A DNA stretch of 64,000 bases from NCBI RefSeq assembly GCF_002813375.1, contig NZ_PHUJ01000003.1, positions 3,720,001 through 3,784,000 of the forward strand, read 5' to 3'. Numbering within the stretch: the stretch's first letter is position 1; each line of letters opens with the position of its first letter. Of this stretch, positions 35,704 through 44,046 are shown piece by piece. The notes beneath the pieces are model-generated. The model saw nothing but the letters and a program-made list of their open reading frames with translations, searched no databases and had not been told where the DNA came from. Both the position numbers and the translations under genes were made by a program. Origin of the DNA: Pseudonocardia alni. Lineage in GTDB: Bacteria; Actinomycetota; Actinomycetes; Mycobacteriales; Pseudonocardiaceae.

Positions 35704-36447
35704 TCACTCGAAGGAGTGATGCAGCTCCGCGTCGTGCGACGCCGGCTGCCGGCTCCCGGCGCGGTGGGACTCACGCAGCATCGGCGGGTGCAGCGCCGTC
35801 GCCGGGCCGCGGCGGAACAACCGGGGCGGCCGCCCGCGACCGCCGGTGACCAGCGTCGTCGTCGGCACGAGGAAGCCGTCGGTGGAGGTCACCTTGCGCT
35901 GGAAGTTGCGCGGGTCCAAGGAGGTCCCCCAGACGGCCTCGTAGACCCGGCGCAGGTCGGTCACCGTGAACTCGTCCGGGCAGAACGAGACGGCGAGCGT
36001 CGTGTACTCGAGCTTCGACTTCGCCCGCTCCACGCCGTCGGCGAGGATGCGCTGGTGGTCGAACGCCAGCGGCGGCACGTCGTCGACGGCGCACCACGCG
36101 GACGCGGTGGCCCCGCCACCCGGTGTCGGCTCCGGCATGTCCGGGAGCAGCGCGAGGTACCCCACGGACAGGACCCGGCCGCGGGGATCGCGGTCGGGTG
36201 CGGCGTAGCTCGCCAGCTGCTCGAGGTGCCCGCACACGGCACTGCCGGTGTCGGCCCCGGTCTCCTCGCCCAACCGCCGGCTGGCGGTGTGCACGAGGTC
36301 CTCCTCCGGGCGGACGAAACCACCGGGCAGGGCCCAGTGCCCGAGGAACGGGGGCTCGCCCCGCTCGATGAGCAGCACGTGCAGACGGTCCGACCGCACG
36401 GTCAGCACGACGAGGTTGACGGCGACCGCGAACAGGTTGCCGCGCAT
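35704..36447 (-). CDS. Nudix protein with C-terminal winged-helix domain (NrtR-like)
   Basis: 247 residues from an ATG at 36447. Residues 1-150 are a Nudix domain. The Nudix box at 43-65 reads GFVRPEEDLVHTASRRLGEE followed by TGA; the REU segment is Arg57-Arg58-Leu59, so the first Glu, a metal ligand in active enzymes, is replaced by Arg. From about residue 160 (FTVTDLRRVYEAVWG, NFQRKVTSTDGFLV) lies the winged-helix typical of NrtR, a regulator of NAD metabolism genes that senses ADP-ribose. The last 50 residues are an Arg-rich tail. The regulatory role is inferred; targets are not visible here. Confidence 0.8.
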   Translation of the reverse strand: MRGNLFAVAVNLVVLTVRSDRLHVLLIERGEPPFLGHWALPGGFVRPEEDLVHTASRRLGEETGADTGSAVCGHLEQLASYAAPDRDPRGRVLSVGYLALLPDMPEPTPGGGATASAWCAVDDVPPLAFDHQRILADGVERAKSKLEYTTLAVSFCPDEFTVTDLRRVYEAVWGTSLDPRNFQRKVTSTDGFLVPTTTLVTGGRGRPPRLFRRGPATALHPPMLRESHRAGSRQPASHDAELHHSFE

Positions 36448-36560
36448 CTGCTGAACACCTCGGAGGTGACGGGATCGGTGACCAAGCCTCCCACAGGAGA
36501 CTGGTCATGATCTTGCCCTATCCGACCGGCCGGGGGAAACCGCCCGGGTCGACACGTGCC

Positions 36561-36604
36561 GCGGCGCCCGGGCCGCCGTGTCACGACGGAGGGCCGGGCG
36601 CCGG
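36561..36604 (-). terminator. Hairpin terminator after the DUF3073 gene
   Basis: GCGGCGCCCGGGCC (36561-36574) pairs with GGCCGGGCGCCGG (36592-36604) with one bulge. It lies just past the stop of the minus-strand DUF3073 gene and may also insulate the Nudix promoter, for which TAGGGC read leftward near 36520 is a weak candidate. Confidence 0.6.
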
Positions 36605-36612
36605 GGTGGCCG

Positions 36613-36816
36613 TCAACGGCGAGGGTCGTCGTCCTCGTCGTTGTACTTGGCGGCGAGGTCGTCGTACTCGCCGTAGTCGTCCTCGCGGCTGTCGGTAGTC
36701 ACCGCCGTCGCGCTACCGATCTCCCGCTGCAAGGCGTCGAGATCCATAGAAGGGGAGCTGTACTTGAGCTCACGGGCCACCTTCGTCTGCTTGGCCTTGG
36801 CTCGTCCACGCCCCAT
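36613..36816 (-). CDS. DUF3073 family small protein
   Basis: 67 residues from an ATG at 36816 with an AAGGGGGAC ribosome site. The strongly conserved start MGRGRAKAKQTKVARELKY, the central SPSMDLDALQREI and the acidic tail (DDYGEYDDLAAKYNDEDDDP) identify DUF3073, an actinobacteria-specific protein next to purM in many genomes (Rv0810c position). The basic head and acidic tail suggest RNA or nucleoprotein binding, but no function is established. Confidence 0.93.
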   Translation of the reverse strand: MGRGRAKAKQTKVARELKYSSPSMDLDALQREIGSATAVTTDSREDDYGEYDDLAAKYNDEDDDPRR

Positions 36817-36840
36817 GGCAGGTCCCCCTTACAACAGGGA

Positions 36841-36910
36841 AGGGGCGGCCGGTCATTGCGCACGACCCGGCGGCCCCTCTCGTCTCATCAATGTCGTGAA
36901 AACAACCGTA
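36841..36910 (-). promoter_or_regulatory. DUF3073 promoter and 5'-leader hairpin
   Basis: Read leftward, TACGGT (36905-36910) is a good -10 box in an AT-rich patch, placing the transcript start near 36898. The leader then contains a long imperfect hairpin (36841-36878; AGGGGC and GCCGG arms against GGCCCCT and CCGGC) that ends about 25 bases before the start codon. Such a structured leader for a 67-residue protein suggests post-transcriptional control. Confidence 0.45.
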
Positions 36911-37035
36911 CCCTGCTCACCCCGGAACATGCGACGCGGCACCGTCGTCGTCACAGGCGGGCCCGGCCCCGGACCGGCGCGGGGCCCGCGTGTTGGGCCG
37001 GTGGCCGCCCCACGGTGGTCCGGCCGGGCTGCGCG

Positions 37036-38163
37036 TCATCCGCGACGCGCAGCGCCACCCGTCCGTTCCCGGGCCGCGCGGCCCGGCGGCGGGGTGTCCG
37101 GGTCCGGCTCGTAGGAGTCCGGGTCGATCGTCGCGGGGGAGACCCGGTCGTCGACGCCCGCGGTCAGCTCGGCGTCCACCGGAACCGACCGCTTGAGCAG
37201 CGCGAGCGCCACCGGGCCCAGCTCGTGGTGCTGGACGACCGTGCCCACACGGCCGACCGTGCGGCCGTCGCGCACCACCGGGTCGCCCGTGTGCGGCAGG
37301 TCCTCGTCGCCGGCGTCGAGCATCAGCAGCACCGTGCGCCGGGGCGGGCGCCCCAGGTTCGCGACCCGGGCGACGGTCTCCTGGCCCCGGTAGCAGCCCT
37401 TGGTCAGGTGCACGGCGGAGCCGATCCAGCCGACCTCGTGCGGGATGGTGCGGTCGTCGGTGTCGCGGTGCAGGCGCGGTGCGCGCGACTCCACCCGCAG
37501 CGCCTCGAACGCGATCGTCCCGGCGGCCCGCGCCCCGGCCGCGGTGAGGTCCGCCCAGCGGGCGTCCTTCGTCCCGCGGGGGACGACGACGTCCGCCGCG
37601 TCCCGGCCCGGCCACGGCATCCGTCGCACGAACCCGCCGTCCGGCAGGGCCGTGACGCCGTTCGGTGCATCGGGCACCGGCAGCCCCGCCGCGGCGAGCA
37701 CGGCCGGGGTCTGCGGACCGACGACCGACAGCACCGCCAGCTCGGCGGTGACGTCACGCGGCTCGACCTTCGACCAGAACACCATCTTCGCCAGGTAGTC
37801 GAGCAGTGCTGCGCCCTCGCCGGGCTCGGTGTCGAGCCAGACCGTGTCCGCCGACGACGCGACGGCCATGTGGTGCAGCACCCGGCCCTGCGCGTCGAGC
37901 ACCAGGGCCTCGGTGCCGGTGCCGGGCGGCAGCTCGCTGACGTGCTGGGTGAGCAGCAGGTGCAGCCAGGACAGCCGCTCCTCGCCGGTCACCGCCAGCA
38001 CCTCGCGGTGCCCGCGGTCGACGACGGCGGCGGAGCGGGCCATCGCCCGCTGCTCGGCCGGCGGGTCGCCGTGGTGCGCGGCGACGACGTCGTCCGGGTC
38101 GGGGGTCGTGTCCTCGGCGTTGTCGGTGGTGCCGGGGTCCTGCTCGGATCCGGGAACGGTCAC
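37036..38163 (-). CDS. ygfZ: Folate-binding iron-sulfur-cluster-assembly protein YgfZ
   Basis: 375 residues from a GTG at 38163 that overlaps the stop of the Fur-family gene by four bases. YgfZ is a GcvT-like tetrahydrofolate-binding protein needed for certain Fe-S enzymes. Diagnostic motif KGCYRGQETVARV is present near residue 250, and HREVLAVTGEERLSWLHLLLTQHV opens the GcvT-like fold after a disordered acidic N-terminus. LTKGCYxGQE contains the Cys that defines the family. In M. tuberculosis this gene sits near the same neighbours (Rv0811c, from memory). Coupling to a metal-responsive regulator fits Fe-S supply. Confidence 0.93.
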   Translation of the reverse strand: MTVPGSEQDPGTTDNAEDTTPDPDDVVAAHHGDPPAEQRAMARSAAVVDRGHREVLAVTGEERLSWLHLLLTQHVSELPPGTGTEALVLDAQGRVLHHMAVASSADTVWLDTEPGEGAALLDYLAKMVFWSKVEPRDVTAELAVLSVVGPQTPAVLAAAGLPVPDAPNGVTALPDGGFVRRMPWPGRDAADVVVPRGTKDARWADLTAAGARAAGTIAFEALRVESRAPRLHRDTDDRTIPHEVGWIGSAVHLTKGCYRGQETVARVANLGRPPRRTVLLMLDAGDEDLPHTGDPVVRDGRTVGRVGTVVQHHELGPVALALLKRSVPVDAELTAGVDDRVSPATIDPDSYEPDPDTPPPGRAARERTGGAARRG

Positions 38164-38645
38164 CGGTCTCCCTCCGCGCCCTCCTGGGGCGCCGTGTCGT
38201 CCTGCTCGGGGGCTCCGTCGGCGGAGTCCTCGTCGTCGTGCGCACAGTCGACGCACGTGCCGGACAGTGCCACGTGCGTCGCGTCCAGGTGGAAGCCCAG
38301 GTCGGCGAGCGTGCGACTCGCCACATCGGAGAGCAGCTCGGTCGGCGCCTCGTCCACCCGGCCGCAGTGGTGGCAGACGAGGTGGACGTGGCGGTGCTGG
38401 TGCTCGGAGTAGGTCGGCGCACCGTGCCCGAGATGGGCGTGCCGGACGACGCCGAGCTCTTCGAGCAGGTCCAGCGTCCGGTACACCGTCGTGATGTTCA
38501 CCGCCGGTGCCGTCGCCTGGACCCGGCTGCACACCTGCTCGGGTGTCGCGTGCCCCAGCTCCCGGACCGCGTCCAGCACGAGCTGGCGTTGAGGGGTCAT
38601 CCGGAGCCCACGCCGGTGCAACGTGCCCTTCAGTGTGCTGTCCAC
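38160..38645 (-). CDS. Fur-family metalloregulator
   Basis: 161 residues from a GTG at 38645, the first start that leaves a normal Fur N-terminus (GTLHRRGLRMTPQRQLVL). The winged helix continues with AVNITTVYRTLDLLEELGVV. The metal sites are intact: the His-rich EHQHRHVHLVCHHCG and a second Cys pair CVDCAHDD, the structural zinc CxxC pairs. An acidic tail follows. Fur, Zur and PerR types cannot be separated by eye. It is the first gene of a pair with ygfZ (four-base overlap) and has a leaderless promoter. Confidence 0.9.
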   Translation of the reverse strand: MDSTLKGTLHRRGLRMTPQRQLVLDAVRELGHATPEQVCSRVQATAPAVNITTVYRTLDLLEELGVVRHAHLGHGAPTYSEHQHRHVHLVCHHCGRVDEAPTELLSDVASRTLADLGFHLDATHVALSGTCVDCAHDDEDSADGAPEQDDTAPQEGAEGDR

Positions 38646-38652
38646 ACCGCCG

Positions 38653-38658
38653 ATGGTA
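38653..38658 (-). promoter_or_regulatory. -10 box of a leaderless fur transcript
   Basis: Read leftward, TACCAT ends seven bases before the GTG at 38645. The start lies directly downstream with no ribosome binding site, which also supports the choice of this start over upstream in-frame ones. Confidence 0.5.
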
Positions 38659-38889
38659 TTCGGTACGGCCCGGTAGGCTCGGGCCACGAGGACGGTGACC
38701 GCACATCGTGTCACGGAACCGTCCGTCGCGGGCCCCGCCACGCCGACGGACGACCGTTGCACGCTGCGTGGTTCGCCGCGACCCCGTCGTCGTGACTACC
38801 CTGACCGGCGAGGTCGCGCCGAACCGTCGGTCCGCCGACCTCGTACGTGCCCTCCGAGGGCACCCATGTCGACGACCTGAGGAGAGGCG

Positions 38890-40794
38890 ATGACGGCAGA
38901 CGGGGCGGACCGCCCGGGCGGTTCCCCGCGGTTCGACGTCGTTCTCCGCGGCTACGACCGTCGGCAGGTGGACGAGCACATCGTCCAGATGCAGCGGCTC
39001 ATGGGCCGGATGCGCGCGGACATCGACGCACTGCGGAGCCGGCCGATGCCGCCGCCGATGCCGGTGCCGCCGCCCGGCGGGTTCGCCGCCGGTCCGGCCG
39101 GCGGGCCGCCGCGTCCGGCACCGCGTCCGGGGCCGCGTCCCGGCCCGGGGCCCTCGGACCCCGACCGGCACGGTGCCGTCGACAACTTCTCCGACCGCAT
39201 GCAGGCGATCCTGCAGAAGGCGGAGGAGGAGGCGGAGGAGATCCGCAGCAAGGCCCGTGCCGACGCCGAGCGTGTCGTCACCGAGGCCCGCAAGCAGGTC
39301 GACCGCGCCCGCGCGGACGCCGACCGGGCCCGTGAACAGGGCGACAAGCTCCGCACCGAGGTCGGGGAGCTGACCCGGCGTCGCGACGAGCTGCGCGCCG
39401 AGGTCGGGAAGGCCCCGGCCACCGGGGACAAGGCCCGCCACGAGATCCGGCCGGCCCCCGGTCCGGGGCAGAAGCCCGGCGAACCGTCCGGCGAGGCCGG
39501 GGCGTCCGACGACCGCTCCGCGAAGCCCGCCGCGGGCGAGCGGCCCGGCGCCGGCCAGTCCGGTGCCGCCCAGCCCGCCGGTCAGCCGGGCCCCGGGCCG
39601 AAGCCCGCCGCGCAGTCCGGTGCCGGCGCCACGCCGGCCGCCGCTGCCGCCGGCACGGGTGCGGACGCCTCCGCGCGCCCGGGGCAGGCTGCCGACGCCC
39701 GGCCCGGGCGTCCCGACCAGGGTCGCTCCGACCAGGCCCGTCCCGACTCCGCGGACCAGCGGTCCGGTCGGCCCGGGCCGCGCCCGGGTGCACCGGAGCC
39801 ACAGCGCCCCGGTGCCCGGTCCGGTGCCGAGGAGCGCCCGGGGGCCGAGCAGCGTCCCGGTCAGAAGGATCAGGGGCCCTCGCGTCCGCAGGGCGCCCCG
39901 AACGGCCGCCCGCAGGCCCCCGCGGCCGGTGTCAACGGCGCCGGGGTGAACGGTGCCCGACCGGCGGCCGCCCAGGCGTCGCCGTCGGGCGATGCGGCAC
40001 CCACGCCGCGGCCCGGTCCGCGTCCGCAGCCGGGGCCCGCCCCGGCGCGCCAGGACTCCGGGTCCCAGTCCCGGCCCGACTCCGGTCCGGCCAAGCCCGG
40101 CGCCGGTGGGCCGGGTACCGACCGTCCGGCCGGGGCACCGCAGCCCGCCCGGACGGACGCCCCGGGCCCGCGCCCCGGCGGTACCGACGGGGACAAGTCC
40201 GCCGGCCCGCGCCCGGGTCCGCGGCCCGCGCCGGGCCCGCGCCCGTCGCCGGCCCCCACCGGGCAGCAGGGCGGTGCCGAGCGCACCACCGCTGTCCGGC
40301 CCGGGGACGAGCCCGAGCCCGCCGAGCTGTTCCGGCCCGCGTCGGACTCCCGCCCGGTCGAGGCGGAGCCGAAGACGTCGGCCGTGCCGCGCCAGGACCC
40401 GCGTCCGACGCCCGGCGGCGACGCCGAGCGCACGGTCGCGGTCGGCGCCGTCCGCCGTTCCGGTGACACCCCAACGGATGGTTCGCAGAAGCCGCCGGCG
40501 GGGGACAAGGGCACCTCGGCCGAGAGCACGAAGGCCGACGCGGAGCCGCCGACGACCGCGAACCCGGCCGCCGGGCGCGGCCCGGCGCGACCCGGTCCGG
40601 AGGGGGCCCGCAACGGCTCCGGCCAGGCCGGCCACGGTCAGAACGGTCGTAACGGTGCGTCGTCGGCGTCCGAGCCGTCGTCGCAGGGTGGCGAGAAGGG
40701 CAACGGCGCGACCCGCAACGGTTCCGGCGCGGCCACCGGCGACAAGGGCCGGACGGGCGCGGCGCAGCCGTCGACGGGGACGCGCAGCAGCTGA
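38890..40794 (+). CDS. DivIVA-domain protein with a long low-complexity tail
   Basis: 634 residues from an ATG at 38890 behind GAGGAGAGGCG. Residues 12-45 are a DivIVA-type head (PRFDVVLRGYDRRQVDEHIVQM). A Pro-rich linker follows, then a coiled coil at about 95-180 (SDRMQAILQKAEEEAEEIRSKARADAERVV and onwards, heptads with A/L and E/K). The remaining 430 residues are almost only Pro, Gly, Ala, Arg, Asp and Ser, surely disordered. DivIVA proteins bind curved membrane and organise polar growth in actinobacteria; this resembles the DivIVA-like satellites rather than Wag31 itself. Partners unknown. Confidence 0.8.
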   Translation: MTADGADRPGGSPRFDVVLRGYDRRQVDEHIVQMQRLMGRMRADIDALRSRPMPPPMPVPPPGGFAAGPAGGPPRPAPRPGPRPGPGPSDPDRHGAVDNFSDRMQAILQKAEEEAEEIRSKARADAERVVTEARKQVDRARADADRAREQGDKLRTEVGELTRRRDELRAEVGKAPATGDKARHEIRPAPGPGQKPGEPSGEAGASDDRSAKPAAGERPGAGQSGAAQPAGQPGPGPKPAAQSGAGATPAAAAAGTGADASARPGQAADARPGRPDQGRSDQARPDSADQRSGRPGPRPGAPEPQRPGARSGAEERPGAEQRPGQKDQGPSRPQGAPNGRPQAPAAGVNGAGVNGARPAAAQASPSGDAAPTPRPGPRPQPGPAPARQDSGSQSRPDSGPAKPGAGGPGTDRPAGAPQPARTDAPGPRPGGTDGDKSAGPRPGPRPAPGPRPSPAPTGQQGGAERTTAVRPGDEPEPAELFRPASDSRPVEAEPKTSAVPRQDPRPTPGGDAERTVAVGAVRRSGDTPTDGSQKPPAGDKGTSAESTKADAEPPTTANPAAGRGPARPGPEGARNGSGQAGHGQNGRNGASSASEPSSQGGEKGNGATRNGSGAATGDKGRTGAAQPSTGTRSS

Positions 40795-40823
40795 GGTTCC
40801 CCGCGCGGGGCCCGGGACCCCAA

Positions 40824-40829
40824 TAAGGT
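40824..40829 (+). promoter_or_regulatory. -10 box of a leaderless transcript for the 40.8-kb gene
   Basis: TAAGGT ends eight bases before the ATG at 40838, with only GC-rich sequence between and no ribosome binding site. It also shows that this gene need not depend on the DivIVA-like gene upstream. Confidence 0.5.
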
Positions 40830-40837
40830 CCGGGCCC

Positions 40838-42568
40838 ATGCAGCTCGGCTCGTTCACGGTCCCGGTCCTGCCCCTCGTGGCGGTGCTGGGCGCGGGCGTG
40901 CTCGTGGTCCTGGTCCTGTGGGGTGTGTGGCGTGCGCGCCGCACCCCTGCGCCCGGGCCGCTGCCGCTCGAGCCCCCGCGCGCGACCGCGGACCCGCAGC
41001 CGTCCTATGCGGACTGGACCGGTGAGGCGGCCGGCGGGCCGGCGGACCCGCCGCGTCCGGCCCGTGCACGGACCGTCGCGGACGTGGTCGCCGAGCGCGG
41101 CGCGGACACCGGTCCGCTGCCTCGGGTACCCGCATACGCCGGCGCTGTCGTCGCCTCCGGTGCAGGGCGCCACGCCGCCCCCGACGACGACGGGGCCGAG
41201 GGCTCGCTGGAGGCGCTGTTCGCCCCGGCCGACGAGCAGCCCGACGCGGCCACCCTCGCCCGGGGGCGCGACCCGGAGGCCACGGCCGCCGTGCCGCTCG
41301 CCGCGGCGCCGCCGGTCCCGGGTGCCGCGTCGGGAACCGGGGCGTCGGGTGCCGTGGTGGAGCCACTGCCCCGGCCACGGCCGACCCCGCGCCCCCGGTC
41401 GACCGGGTTGCGAGGGGTCCGGGACGCAGGGGCCGCCACACACGCCGGCCGTACCACCGCGGGCGACGGCAGCGTCGAGGGCGGCGTCGAGGGCAGCACG
41501 GCGGACGCGGAGCCCCTGGCCGCGACGACCCCGGTGGGCGGACCCCACGCGGCCGCCGACCCCGCCGACGGCACCGCTCCTGCGGACACGGCGCTGACGG
41601 GCACGGCTCGGACGGGCTCCGTTCGCACGGACACCGGCGTCGCGGCCCCCACCGAGACCGACACCGAGACCGCGATCGACACCGCCGACCCGAGCCGTGC
41701 CTCCGCCACGCCCCGCGCCGCGGATCCGTCCGGGGCCGATGACGCTGCCGGGGCCGATGACGCAGCCCCGACCGACGCCACCGCAGCCCGGGACGCCGCG
41801 GGCACCCCCGACGACCCGGCCACGCCGCCGGTGCCGGAGTGGCCGGTCGCGCGGCTGCGCATCGTCGACGACCTCACCGACGTCGTCGCGCCCGGCCCGG
41901 ACGCCACGCCCGCCGCGGCCGGGCAGTCCCCGGCCGCCGGGGACGACACCGTGCCCCCTGCCGCGGAACACGCTCCGGCCGCCCGGAAGGACACCGCGCC
42001 CGGCCCGCTGCCGCCCTGGTCGGCCGAGCGCGTCGAGCCGGCCGCCGAGGACCTCCCCGCGACGTCCGGGATCCCGGCGATGCCACCCCCCGCGCCGACC
42101 CCGCCCGCCGGGTCCGAGATCACGTCCCGGCCGACCTCCGAACCGGTCTCCCGGGCCGTGCAGCAGGCCCTCGCGGCCCGCGCCGTGCAGCGGGCGCGCC
42201 TGCGCGCCACGGACGCCGTCGTCGACCCGCAGCCCGACGCGCCCGGTGGCGAGCAGCAGGAGCTGCCGCTCGCCGTCGTCCCGACCGCGGGGGCGCGCAC
42301 CCCGGCGGCCGGCGACGCGAAGGACCGGCTGCTCGGTGTGCTCCTGGAGGACCCGGCCCGCGCCGTCGACGCGACCGAACGGCTCGACGACACCCGCGAC
42401 CGCATCGCCGAACTCGACGCGGTCCTGCGTCGCCGCCGCGAGGACCTGGCCGGCGCCGTCCGGCACCTGCACGAGTGCGGACTCGACCCGGCGCAGATCG
42501 GCCGGCTGTCCGGGATGGCCGTCGACGACGTCCGCACCATCCTCGACGGCGAGGACGCCGAGCGCTGA
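40838..42568 (+). CDS. Membrane-anchored disordered protein with a C-terminal helix-turn-helix-like end
   Basis: 576 residues from an ATG at 40838. One N-terminal membrane helix (LPLVAVLGAGVLVVLVLWGVW) is followed by a basic stop-transfer. About 400 residues of Ala/Asp/Pro/Thr-rich low-complexity sequence come next. The last 110 residues are folded-looking: a coiled coil (RLDDTRDRIAELDAVLRRRREDL) and then HECGLDPAQIGRLSGMAVDDVRTIL, which has the spacing of a sigma-70 region 4-type helix-turn-helix. I do not recognise a family. With the DivIVA-like protein encoded just before it, a role at the cell pole is possible but unproven. Confidence 0.65.
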   Translation: MQLGSFTVPVLPLVAVLGAGVLVVLVLWGVWRARRTPAPGPLPLEPPRATADPQPSYADWTGEAAGGPADPPRPARARTVADVVAERGADTGPLPRVPAYAGAVVASGAGRHAAPDDDGAEGSLEALFAPADEQPDAATLARGRDPEATAAVPLAAAPPVPGAASGTGASGAVVEPLPRPRPTPRPRSTGLRGVRDAGAATHAGRTTAGDGSVEGGVEGSTADAEPLAATTPVGGPHAAADPADGTAPADTALTGTARTGSVRTDTGVAAPTETDTETAIDTADPSRASATPRAADPSGADDAAGADDAAPTDATAARDAAGTPDDPATPPVPEWPVARLRIVDDLTDVVAPGPDATPAAAGQSPAAGDDTVPPAAEHAPAARKDTAPGPLPPWSAERVEPAAEDLPATSGIPAMPPPAPTPPAGSEITSRPTSEPVSRAVQQALAARAVQRARLRATDAVVDPQPDAPGGEQQELPLAVVPTAGARTPAAGDAKDRLLGVLLEDPARAVDATERLDDTRDRIAELDAVLRRRREDLAGAVRHLHECGLDPAQIGRLSGMAVDDVRTILDGEDAER

Positions 42569-42571
42569 GCC

Positions 42572-43435
42572 TCAGCGCAGCACGGTGAACCGCACGCCCG
42601 TCCCCGGCGGGGCCTGGGCGAGCAGCGGCAGGTCGGCGCGCTCGACGACGGCGATCACCGGGTAGCCACCGGTCGTCGGACGGTCGGCGAGGAACACCAC
42701 CGGCGGCCCGTGCGGCGGAACCTGTACCGCGCCGGTCACCATCCCCTCGCTCGGCAGCTCCCGGTCGCGCAGCTCCGGGAGCCGCTGCGGGGACGGCCCG
42801 TCGAGACGGACCCCGATCCGGTTCCCGTCGGCCGTCACCGTCCACAGCGGACCCGCGAGGGCGGCGCGTGGGTCGGCGAACCAGCCGTCGCGGGGGCCGG
42901 GGCGCACCCGCAGCCCGACCACGGCACCGGGCAGGGACACCGGGACCGGCCCGGACACCGGGATCCCGCCGGACCACGGGCCGACCGGCAGCTCGTCGCC
43001 GTCGGCGACCGGGCCGGGCCCCAGCCCGGACAGCAGGTCGGTGCTGCGGCTGCCCAGCGCGAGCGGCACCTCCAGCCCGCCCGCGACGGCGAGGTAGCAC
43101 CGCAGCCCGCCGACCGGCGTCCCGACCGTCAGCTCGGCGCCGTCGGGCAGGTGCAGCGCCCGGTGCGACGCGGCCGGGCTGCCGTCGACGGACACCGGCG
43201 CGGGCGCCCCCGTGACGGCGACGGTCCGGCCCCCCAGGGCGCGCACCCGCAGCCCGCCGCCGAGCAGCTCCAGCCCGGCGGCGCCGTCGTCGTTGCCGAC
43301 CAGACGGTTCCCCAGCTCGTACGCCGGCCCGTCCAGCGCGCCCGACGGCGGCACCCCCAGGTGTGCGTGCCCCGGACGTCCGCGGTCGGTCACCAGCGCC
43401 TGCGGCCCGGCCCGCACCACCAGCAGCGCACTCAC
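42572..43435 (-). CDS. pxpC: 5-oxoprolinase subunit C (biotin-dependent carboxyltransferase family)
   Basis: 287 residues from a GTG at 43435 overlapping the pxpB stop by four bases. Family marks include VRAGPQALVTDRGRPGHAHLGVPPSGALDG, the conserved AYELGNRLVGNDDGAAGLELLGGGL, GLRCYLAVAGGL, LGSRSTDL and the late GYPVIAVVERADLPLLAQ. With PxpA and PxpB it opens 5-oxoproline to glutamate using ATP. No pxpA (LamB/YcsF family) gene lies in the cluster, so the partner must be elsewhere or the function has shifted. It ends three bases before a converging gene. Confidence 0.92.
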   Translation of the reverse strand: MSALLVVRAGPQALVTDRGRPGHAHLGVPPSGALDGPAYELGNRLVGNDDGAAGLELLGGGLRVRALGGRTVAVTGAPAPVSVDGSPAASHRALHLPDGAELTVGTPVGGLRCYLAVAGGLEVPLALGSRSTDLLSGLGPGPVADGDELPVGPWSGGIPVSGPVPVSLPGAVVGLRVRPGPRDGWFADPRAALAGPLWTVTADGNRIGVRLDGPSPQRLPELRDRELPSEGMVTGAVQVPPHGPPVVFLADRPTTGGYPVIAVVERADLPLLAQAPPGTGVRFTVLR

Positions 43436-44046
43436 CGGGGCTCGAACCGGACGCGGTCGCCGGGGGTGAACAGCGCGGGCGGGTCGGCGACGGGGTCGAA
43501 CAGGACCGTGTCGGTGCGGCCGATCAGCCGCCAGCCGCCGGGGGAGCGTCGCGGGTAGACGCAGCTGTAGACGTCGGCGATCCCGACCGAGCCGGCGGGC
43601 ACCGCGGTCCGCGAGCTCTTCAGGCGTGGCTGCCGCAGCGGCTCCGGGAGCCCAGAGAGGTAGCCGAAGCCCGGCGCGAAGCCACAGAAGTCCACCCGGT
43701 ACTCCGCGCCGCTGTGCAGCGCGACCACCTCGTCGACGGACAGGCCCGCGGTCTCGGCGACGAGCGCGAGATCCTCGCCGTCGTAGGTCACGGGCAGCGT
43801 GTGGACGGTGCCCGTGCCCGCCTCGCCGGCGGCCGCGTCCGCGGCCCGTGCGACCTGTACGACCCGCTCGGTGGCGGCTCCGGGCGCCACCTCGACGAGC
43901 ACGGTCCGGGCGGCCGGGACCAGCTCCCGCACCTCGGGCAACGCGGCGTCCCGCACGGCGGCGGCGACGGCCGCCACGGCGGCGGCGTCGTCGACCTCCA
44001 GCAGCACCGCCCGCCCGCCGCAGCGGCGGACCCGGACCGCGAGCAA
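43432..44046 (-). CDS. pxpB: 5-oxoprolinase subunit B (KipI-like)
   Basis: 204 residues from a TTG at 44046 that directly abuts the stop of the nitrobindin gene (TAGTTG), so coupling sets the start. The pattern is that of the KipI/PxpB family: RAVLLEVDD at the start, VTYDGEDLALVAETAGLSVDEVVALHSGAEYRVDFCGFAPGFGYLSGLP in the core (recognisable by CGFAPGFGYL), RLKSSRTAVPAGSVGIAD, and GGWRLIGRT. Cyclophilin-like fold by family. Works with PxpC; the two genes overlap. Confidence 0.92.
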   Translation of the reverse strand: MLAVRVRRCGGRAVLLEVDDAAAVAAVAAAVRDAALPEVRELVPAARTVLVEVAPGAATERVVQVARAADAAAGEAGTGTVHTLPVTYDGEDLALVAETAGLSVDEVVALHSGAEYRVDFCGFAPGFGYLSGLPEPLRQPRLKSSRTAVPAGSVGIADVYSCVYPRRSPGGWRLIGRTDTVLFDPVADPPALFTPGDRVRFEPR

